36,024 nt of DNA from Pseudomonas marginalis (GTDB taxonomy: Bacteria > Pseudomonadota > Gammaproteobacteria > Pseudomonadales > Pseudomonadaceae), in NCBI RefSeq assembly GCF_001645105.1, contig NZ_LKEG01000046.1, positions 76,937 to 112,960 on the forward strand. Direction: 5' to 3'. Numbering within the stretch: position 1 is the stretch's first letter; every line of letters starts with the position of its first letter. Below are positions 32,385 through 36,024 of the stretch, in pieces. Under the pieces are notes generated by a model. That model had not been told where the DNA came from. It saw only the letters and a program-made list of their open reading frames with translations, and did no database searches. The position numbers and the translations under genes were made by a program.

Positions 32385-32699
32385 TTATTTCAAGCTCAGG
32401 ACCCAGTCGGCGAGTACCTTGGCTTCGTCATCCGTGACGGGGTTGGGTGGCATCGGGATCGGCCCCCAGTTGCCCTGGGTGCCGTTCTTGATGTGGCTGG
32501 CCAGCGTTGCAGCGGCGTCTTTCACGCCGGCATTCTTGGCCGCCACGTCCTTCAAGGCCGGCCCCACCAGTTTGCTGTCGATGGCATGGCAGGCTGCGCA
32601 GGGCTTGCTCTTGAACAAGGCCGGGCCGTCTTGTGCCAGCACCGGTTGCAGGCTGAGCGCAGCGGCGGCTGCCAGCAATGCGAGGAGAATATTTTTCAT
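32385..32699 (-). CDS. nirM: NirM, cytochrome c551
   Basis: A 104-residue periplasmic cytochrome with a signal peptide (cleavage near VLAQD), heme site CAACH (Cys34, Cys37, His38), and the methionine ligand in GPIPMPPN, the classic cytochrome c551 pattern. It carries electrons to NirS. GAGG lies upstream of the start. It follows nirS after 24 bases in the same direction. Confidence 0.95.
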   Translation of the reverse strand: MKNILLALLAAAAALSLQPVLAQDGPALFKSKPCAACHAIDSKLVGPALKDVAAKNAGVKDAAATLASHIKNGTQGNWGPIPMPPNPVTDDEAKVLADWVLSLK

Positions 32700-32723
32700 T
32701 GGGTGACCTCGTGTTGATGGGGC

Positions 32724-34397
32724 TCAATAAATATCGTGTTGGGTGTTGAACACGTTGAACTTGCCGGTGGGGGTGATCAGGCGCTTGTCCTTGATCACCT
32801 GCTTGAGCTTCAAGGTTTTGTCGTCGATCACCACCAGCGCCGACTCTTCGGTCTGGCCGTTCCACACCGAGAACCACACCTCGTCGCCGGCCTTGTTGTA
32901 TTCCGGTTGCACCACGCGCAACGCGCCTTGCTTGATGCCGGAATACTCGGCAATCGGCAGCACGCTGTAGCCCTTGTCGAGGTGGTTGATGTCGAACACC
33001 GCCACGGATTGGCTGAGCTTGGCGTCGGGGTTGAGCGTGGTGTCCACATAGAGGTGGTGGGAGTTGGGGTGGGTCTTGATAAACAGCGAACCGCCGCCCT
33101 GGCCCTTCAGTGATGCCACCTGTTTCCAGGCGTACTGCGCGTGCTTGACCGGGTCGGTGCCGATCAGCGAAATACCGCCGTCACCCAAATGGCTGGTGGC
33201 CCACACCGGCCCGTATTGCGGATGGACGAAGTTGGAGCCACGGCCGGGGTGCGGGGTCTTGCCGACGTCCACCAGGGCGGTGAGCGTGCGCAACTTGGAG
33301 TCGATCACCGCCACCTTGTTCGAGTTGTTGGCCGCCGTGAGGAAGTAGCGGTGAGTGCTGTCCCAGCCGCCGTCATGCAGGAACGGTGCGGCATCGATGG
33401 TGGTGATGGTGAGGTTCTTGATGTCCTGGTAATTGACCAGCATCACCTTGCCGGTTTCCTTGACGTTGACGATGAACTCCGGCCATTCGTGGGACGCAAT
33501 GATCGCCGCCACCCGTGGTTCTGGGTGGTACTCCTGCTTGTCCACGGTCATGCCACGCGTGGACACGATCTGCTTGGGCTCGAGGGTCTCGCCATCCATG
33601 ATGGTGAACTGCGGCGGCCAGTAAGACCCTGCGATCGTGTACTTGTCTTCAAAACCCTTGTACTTGGAGGTTTCCACCGAGCGCGCTTCGATACCCACCT
33701 TGATTTCGGCGACCTTGGTCGGCTCGGCGGGCCACAGGTCGATCATGTCGATCTTGGCGTCGCGGCCGATCACCAGCAGGTAGCGGCCGGAGGCGGAGAT
33801 CCGCGAAATATGCACGGCGTAGCCGGTGTCGATGAGTTTGACGATCTGCTTGGTGTCGCCGTCAATCAGGGCGATCTTGCCGTCGTCGCGCAGGGTCACG
33901 GAAAACAGGTTTTCCAGGTTGAGTGTGTTCAGCTGTTTCTTTGGCCGGTCTGCGGGTTTGACCAGCACTTTCCAGGTCTTGAGCGTCTCGGCCATGCCCC
34001 ATTCCGGCGGGGTGGGCGCGGTGTGCTGGATAAACGTGGCCATGCTGGTGATCTGCGCCTTGGTCAACGCATTGGAGGTGCCCCAGTTCGGCATGCCGGC
34101 GGGCGAACCGTAGGTGATCAACGCTTCCAGGTAGGCCTGGCCCCGCGCCTGGGTGATGTCCGGGGTCAGCGGTTTGCCGGTGGCGCCCTTGCGCAGTACA
34201 CCGTGGCAACCGGCGCAGCGCTCGAAGTAAATCTGCTTGGAGCTGTCGAAGTCGGCCTGGCTCATGTCCGGCGCGCCGACGGTGTGCACCACGGCAGGCG
34301 TGGCGGCGCCATGGGCGCTCAAGGGCAGGGCGAGGGCCAGCGCGCAACTCAGGCTGGCGAGGCTCAAGGTGAAGGTTGTTCTGTTGCGAGTCAGCAT
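32724..34397 (-). CDS. nirS: NirS, cytochrome cd1 nitrite reductase
   Basis: A 557-residue periplasmic enzyme that reduces nitrite to nitric oxide. A signal peptide (cleavage near SAHGAA) is followed by the cytochrome c domain with CAGCH (Cys61, Cys64, His65). The d1-heme propeller follows from about residue 150 to the end (VHISRISASGRYLLVIGRDAKIDMIDLWP, IIASHEWPEFIVNVKETGK, FLHDGGWDSTHRYFLTAANNSNKVAVID, HPGRGSNFVHPQYGPVWATSHLGDG). The d1 ligand and catalytic histidines lie within these phrases. The length fits the family. AGGAG precedes the ATG, and a DNR-type box lies about 103 bp upstream. Confidence 0.97.
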   Translation of the reverse strand: MLTRNRTTFTLSLASLSCALALALPLSAHGAATPAVVHTVGAPDMSQADFDSSKQIYFERCAGCHGVLRKGATGKPLTPDITQARGQAYLEALITYGSPAGMPNWGTSNALTKAQITSMATFIQHTAPTPPEWGMAETLKTWKVLVKPADRPKKQLNTLNLENLFSVTLRDDGKIALIDGDTKQIVKLIDTGYAVHISRISASGRYLLVIGRDAKIDMIDLWPAEPTKVAEIKVGIEARSVETSKYKGFEDKYTIAGSYWPPQFTIMDGETLEPKQIVSTRGMTVDKQEYHPEPRVAAIIASHEWPEFIVNVKETGKVMLVNYQDIKNLTITTIDAAPFLHDGGWDSTHRYFLTAANNSNKVAVIDSKLRTLTALVDVGKTPHPGRGSNFVHPQYGPVWATSHLGDGGISLIGTDPVKHAQYAWKQVASLKGQGGGSLFIKTHPNSHHLYVDTTLNPDAKLSQSVAVFDINHLDKGYSVLPIAEYSGIKQGALRVVQPEYNKAGDEVWFSVWNGQTEESALVVIDDKTLKLKQVIKDKRLITPTGKFNVFNTQHDIY

Positions 34398-34499
34398 TCC
34401 ATGTACTCCTCAGGCGAGACCTTTGCGGTGCCGCGCAACGTGTGCGGGCGCAGGTTCTTAGTGCCAGGCCAGACTATGGCGAGGTGTTGGAATGCTCGC

Positions 34500-34513
34500 T
34501 TGACGGCGATCAA
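34500..34513. promoter_or_regulatory. FNR/ANR/DNR-type box between nirS and nirQ
   Basis: TTGACGGCGATCAA fits TTGAY-N4-ATCAA with one change from the perfect dyad. It lies in the divergent nirS-nirQ gap, 103 bp from nirS and 78 bp from nirQ, where P. aeruginosa also has its DNR-controlled site. It could serve both directions. Confidence 0.8.
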
Positions 34514-34590
34514 GTTTGCCGGGGACAGCGCTTGCCAGGTTGTCGCAGGGGCCCTTAGCGTGGCCGTCGAACCTGCCTTGGATACCTGCC

Positions 34591-35367
34591 ATGACTGAGC
34601 CTTTCTACCAACCCCTCGACAACGAACAGGTGCTGTTCGAACACGCGTGGCGCCACCGCATGCCGGTGCTGATCAAGGGCCCGACCGGTTGCGGCAAGAC
34701 CCGCTTCGTGCAGTACATGGCGCACCGCCTGAATCTGCCGCTGTACACCGTGGCCTGCCACGACGACCTCAGCGCCGCCGACCTGGTCGGCCGTCACTTG
34801 ATCGGCACCCAAGGCACCTGGTGGCAAGACGGCCCATTGACCCGCGCCGTTCGCGAGGGCGGCATCTGCTACCTGGATGAAGTGATCGAAGCGCGACAGG
34901 ACACCACCGTAGTCCTGCACCCGGTGGCCGACGACCGCCGTGAGCTGTACCTGGAACGCACCGGCGAAGTGGTCAAGGCGCCGCCGTCGTTCATGCTGGT
35001 GGTGTCGTACAACCCCGGCTACCAGAACCTGCTCAAAGGCATGAAACCCAGCACCCGCCAGCGCTTCGTCGCGATGCGCTTCGACTACCCGGCAGCCGCC
35101 GACGAAGCGCGCATCGTGGCTCAGGAGGCCCAGGTGGACAGCGCGCTGGCGACCGAAGTGGTGCGCCTGGGCCAGGCCCTGCGGCGTCTTGATCAACACG
35201 ACCTGGAGGAAGTCGCGTCCACACGCCTGCTGATCTTCACCGCCCGCCTGATCGCCGCCGGCATGCCACCGCGCGAAGCCTGCATGGCGTGCCTGGCCCA
35301 GGCCCTGAGCGACGACCCGCAGACCGTCGCGGCGCTGATGGACGTGGTCGATGTGCACTTCGCCTGA
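34591..35367 (+). CDS. nirQ: NirQ, MoxR-type AAA+ ATPase
   Basis: A 258-residue ATPase with P-loop GPTGCGKT (30-37), Walker B region GGICYLDEVIEA, and sensor SFMLVVSYNPGYQNL. NirQ/NorQ proteins help assemble or activate nitrite and nitric oxide reductases with a VWA partner (NorD). Transcribed away from nirS and followed by nirO and nirP, it starts the operon toward the nor genes that presumably lie beyond the window. The ATG at 34591 gives the family N-terminus; the longer frame from 34516 begins inside the promoter. Confidence 0.95.
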   Translation: MTEPFYQPLDNEQVLFEHAWRHRMPVLIKGPTGCGKTRFVQYMAHRLNLPLYTVACHDDLSAADLVGRHLIGTQGTWWQDGPLTRAVREGGICYLDEVIEARQDTTVVLHPVADDRRELYLERTGEVVKAPPSFMLVVSYNPGYQNLLKGMKPSTRQRFVAMRFDYPAAADEARIVAQEAQVDSALATEVVRLGQALRRLDQHDLEEVASTRLLIFTARLIAAGMPPREACMACLAQALSDDPQTVAALMDVVDVHFA

Positions 35368-35914
35368 GGCCCGGCGCCTGCCGGGGGATTTGGCGATGTG
35401 GTTTTTCATCCTTGCCGAGTTGACGGTGTTTGCGATCTTGATCCTGGCGTTTGTGGTGATGCAGCGGCTGGAGCCTCAGGTGTTTGCCGTAGGGCGTTTG
35501 GCGCTGGATACCTCCACCGGATTGGCGATGACCTTGAGCCTGCTGACCGCCGGGTTGCTCGCAGCGCTGGGGTTGCAGCAAGTGCGCGCGGGCTGTTTGC
35601 GACGTGGGGCCGGGTTGTTTGGTTGTGCGTGGCTGGTGGCGCTGGTGTATGTGGGGATCAAACTCACGGAATACACCCATCTGGCGGGTGTTGGGCTGGG
35701 GATGGAGCACAGCCGGTTTTTTACCTTGTACTGGATACTCACGGGGTTTCATTTCCTGCATGTGGTGTTGGGGATGGTGATCCTGGGGTGGCTGGGGATG
35801 GGGTGTTGGCGGGGTGGGGTTTTGGTGACAGGGGTGGAGTCGGGGGTGCTGTATTGGCACATGGTCGATTTGGTGTGGGTGGTGTTGTTTCCGGTGGTTT
35901 ATGTGATGGGGTGA
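35351..35914 (+). CDS. nirO: NirO, cytochrome c oxidase subunit III-like membrane protein
   Basis: A 187-residue protein with about five helices. It shows the subunit III pattern: PGDLAMWFFILAELTVFAILILAF, GLAMTLSLLTAGLLAALGLQQVRAG, EYTHLAGVGLGMEHSRFFTLYWILTGFHFLHVVLGMVILG and YWHMVDLVWVVLFPVVYVMG. It is an accessory of nitric oxide reduction in Pseudomonas; its exact job is unclear. The ATG lies within the nirQ end (17-base overlap). The last third of the gene is strikingly rich in G and T on this strand. Confidence 0.93.
   Translation: MCTSPEARRLPGDLAMWFFILAELTVFAILILAFVVMQRLEPQVFAVGRLALDTSTGLAMTLSLLTAGLLAALGLQQVRAGCLRRGAGLFGCAWLVALVYVGIKLTEYTHLAGVGLGMEHSRFFTLYWILTGFHFLHVVLGMVILGWLGMGCWRGGVLVTGVESGVLYWHMVDLVWVVLFPVVYVMG
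35785..35819 (+). other. Potential G-quadruplex in the nirO coding strand
   Basis: Five runs of four G lie in 35 bases, with loops of 5, 2, 7 and 1 bases. They are on the coding strand, so both the DNA and the nirO mRNA could fold. The region lies in a longer stretch (about 35640-36024) nearly free of C on this strand. Confidence 0.55.
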
Positions 35915-35920
35915 TGGCGG

Positions 35921-36024
35921 ATGAGTGTTTCGCAGGGGTTGGTGGTGTGTTGGGCGTTGTTGGTGGCATTGAGTGTGGGGACGGTCTTGGCGGGGGCTGC
36001 GGGGGTTTGGGTGGGGGTGTTGGG
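35921..36024 (+). CDS. nirP: NirP, small membrane protein (partial)
   Basis: The frame from the ATG at 35921 is open to the right edge and encodes MSVSQGLVVCWALLVALSVGTVLAGAAG, a hydrophobic helix as expected of NirP, a subunit IV-like partner of NirO. The overlapping ATG at 35914 opens a less hydrophobic frame. It follows nirO after six bases. The gene continues outside the window. Confidence 0.75.
   Translation, partial: MSVSQGLVVCWALLVALSVGTVLAGAAGVWVGVL

Noticed and set aside
1..36024. CRISPR array, tRNA, rRNA or insertion sequence
   Set aside because: No regularly spaced repeats, no tRNA- or rRNA-like stretch and no transposase were seen on either strand.

Overview
This window reads as the chromosome of a denitrifying Pseudomonas, most likely of the fluorescens group. 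The reasons are high GC with strong G/C third positions, the nirSMCFDLGHJEN order with a divergent nirQOP, a REP-type intergenic repeat of the P. fluorescens kind, and several typical Pseudomonas families. This is a judgement from gene content and order; no search was run.

Left part (1-16.4 kb, accessory and house-keeping mixture). A 3'-truncated Rhs polymorphic-toxin gene runs off the left edge on the minus strand. Next comes a two-gene RND efflux operon (adaptor lipoprotein and inner-membrane pump), divergent from a Bcr/CflA-type MFS exporter, with a perfect 13-bp inverted repeat between them. A CirA-like TonB-dependent receptor converges on an OmpR-type two-component system; candidate Fur boxes lie before both the receptor and the response regulator. 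A pirin, an MscS channel with a C-terminal cyclic-nucleotide-binding-like domain, an Rrf2 regulator divergent from a thioredoxin-reductase-like flavoprotein, and a secreted alpha/beta hydrolase follow.

Middle part (16.5-23.5 kb). A LysE-family exporter overlaps tail to tail with an AraC regulator. Beside them is a pseudogene scar in which the start of a FecI-type ECF sigma gene is joined to the last codons of a TonB receptor. Three GNAT acetyltransferases, a small hypothetical protein, a DHCW-type cupin and a copper-delivery group (SCO1-like protein, PCuAC chaperone, DUF2946-like protein) complete this part.

Right part (23.5-36.0 kb, denitrification island). On the minus strand nirS, nirM, nirC, nirF, nirD, nirL, nirG, nirH, nirJ, nirE and nirN form one tightly packed cluster for cytochrome cd1 nitrite reductase, its electron donor and heme d1 synthesis. 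nirQ, nirO and the start of nirP lead away on the plus strand. A FNR/ANR/DNR-type box lies in the nirS-nirQ gap. Two further perfect boxes precede a small four-helix membrane protein and a HemN-like protein converging on nirN. The HemN-like protein has lost both the radical-SAM iron-sulfur cysteines and the GGGTP SAM-binding motif, although the rest of the fold is well kept. This is the most unusual gene here: it looks like a repurposed coproporphyrinogen-dehydrogenase paralogue placed in the denitrification regulon.
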